Source of the DNA: an uncultured Lachnospiraceae bacterium
GTDB taxonomy: Bacteria; Bacillota; Clostridia; Lachnospirales; Lachnospiraceae
Length of the DNA: 12,794 bases
Assembly: GCA_910586585.1 (NCBI GenBank)
Contig: CAJUKA010000111.1
Span: 1-12,794 of the forward strand
Direction: 5' to 3'
This document shows positions 12,329-12,794 of this stretch, one piece after another. A model generated the notes under the pieces. It saw nothing but the letters and a program-made list of their open reading frames with translations. It had not been told where the DNA came from and searched no databases. Each line of letters starts with the position of its first letter. Positions within the stretch are counted from its first letter, which is position 1. A program made the translations under genes and the position numbers.

Positions 12329-12445
12329 ACTTTTTGAAGATAAGATATAACAGTTATTAAATGTTATAAATTAGGTCTTATCAGAATTCCTGTTTGTCGG
12401 GAAGTCAAGAATAAAAAGAAATCGGAATTTCATAGGGAGAGGATA

Positions 12446-12794
12446 ATGGTTAGAGAAGTAAAATGGACAAAATATTTATGGCTGAGCCTGCTCTCATTTG
12501 CAGCATTTATGCTTGAATATCTGTCAATATTCATAATTGAAGTTATAATTCTGCATGTAGACATACAGAATTATACAATGCAGCAAAGAAGTATTCATTG
12601 TATTATAATGGTTTTCATGTGGGCGTTTTTCATTGGTGCTCTCCTGCTTTTTTCAAGGAAACAGTATCATTTCCCAGTAAGAGGAAACAAAAGAGACATC
12701 ATTTCCTTGAAAAATTGGATCGTAACACTTGCTTGTTTTATTGGCTGCAAAATTATGACTTTCATTGATTGGCATACATTAAAGATTGTCGGAG
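12446..12794 (+). CDS. Membrane protein, N-terminal part (runs off the window)
   Basis: ATG 12446 is preceded by GGGAGAGG (a good ribosome site) and the frame stays open for 116 codons to the window edge. The start is MVREVKWTKYLWLSLLSFAA. Three hydrophobic stretches are visible, at about residues 10-37, 53-73 and 92-108, separated by charged loops, so it is an integral membrane protein. The family cannot be named from this part; a CPBP/CAAX-protease-like protein is one possibility, but the catalytic motifs would lie beyond the window. It is outside the attR repeat and likely belongs to the host chromosome. Confidence 0.72.
   Translation, partial: MVREVKWTKYLWLSLLSFAAFMLEYLSIFIIEVIILHVDIQNYTMQQRSIHCIIMVFMWAFFIGALLLFSRKQYHFPVRGNKRDIISLKNWIVTLACFIGCKIMTFIDWHTLKIVG

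Noticed and set aside
1..12794. tRNA or rRNA genes
   Set aside because: I looked for a tRNA at the integration site, a common target, and saw no cloverleaf or T-loop signature near either att core.

Overview
The window is most consistent with a low-GC Gram-positive gut anaerobe (Clostridia, probably Lachnospiraceae). The support is strong AGGAGG-type ribosome sites, sigma-A-like promoters, an AT-rich composition, and gene families typical of mobile DNA in that group. Almost all of it looks like one integrated mobilizable element (IME) of about 12.2 kb. It is bounded by an 18-bp imperfect direct repeat at 83-100 and 12311-12328, and repeated integrase arm-type motifs lie just inside both ends.

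Left end, the transfer and maintenance module (83-4500). A tyrosine integrase and an XRE-type regulator are on the minus strand, divergent from a small excisionase on the plus strand. The intergenic region between them holds two facing promoters and two inverted copies of a 13-bp operator-like sequence. Next come a tandem repeat that reads as four overlapping micro-ORFs, a recognisable MobV-type oriT with a probable nick site, and a MobV/Pre relaxase.

Centre, accessory genes (4600-7800). A two-gene minus-strand operon encodes a previously overlooked 58-aa acidic protein and a SymE-family toxin-like protein, joined by an ATGA stop/start overlap. Then come a 114-bp MITE with perfect 8-bp target duplications, a tandem duplication of a promoter + HTH gene + terminator cassette, and a convergent gene for an unusual protein built of RNA polymerase alpha-CTD-like repeats. 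After these are a frameshifted DUF6061-like gene and a possible 35-aa membrane peptide.

Right, the defence module (7760-11650). A small HTH regulator overlaps a methyltransferase gene whose N-terminus carries a PD-(D/E)xK nuclease-like domain. That gene overlaps an S (specificity) gene with two target-recognition domains. No separate helicase-type HsdR is present. The layout resembles BcgI-like (type IIB) restriction-modification with a controller protein.

Right end. A second, intact DUF6061-like gene is followed by arm sites and the attR core. Beyond the core, a truncated membrane-protein gene runs off the window and is probably chromosomal.

Together the genes suggest an element that integrates through Int/Xis and is mobilised in trans through oriT and the MobV relaxase. 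Its cargo is restriction-modification and a probable addiction module, plus several poorly understood small regulators. Function assignments come from motif recognition by eye. No database search was run.
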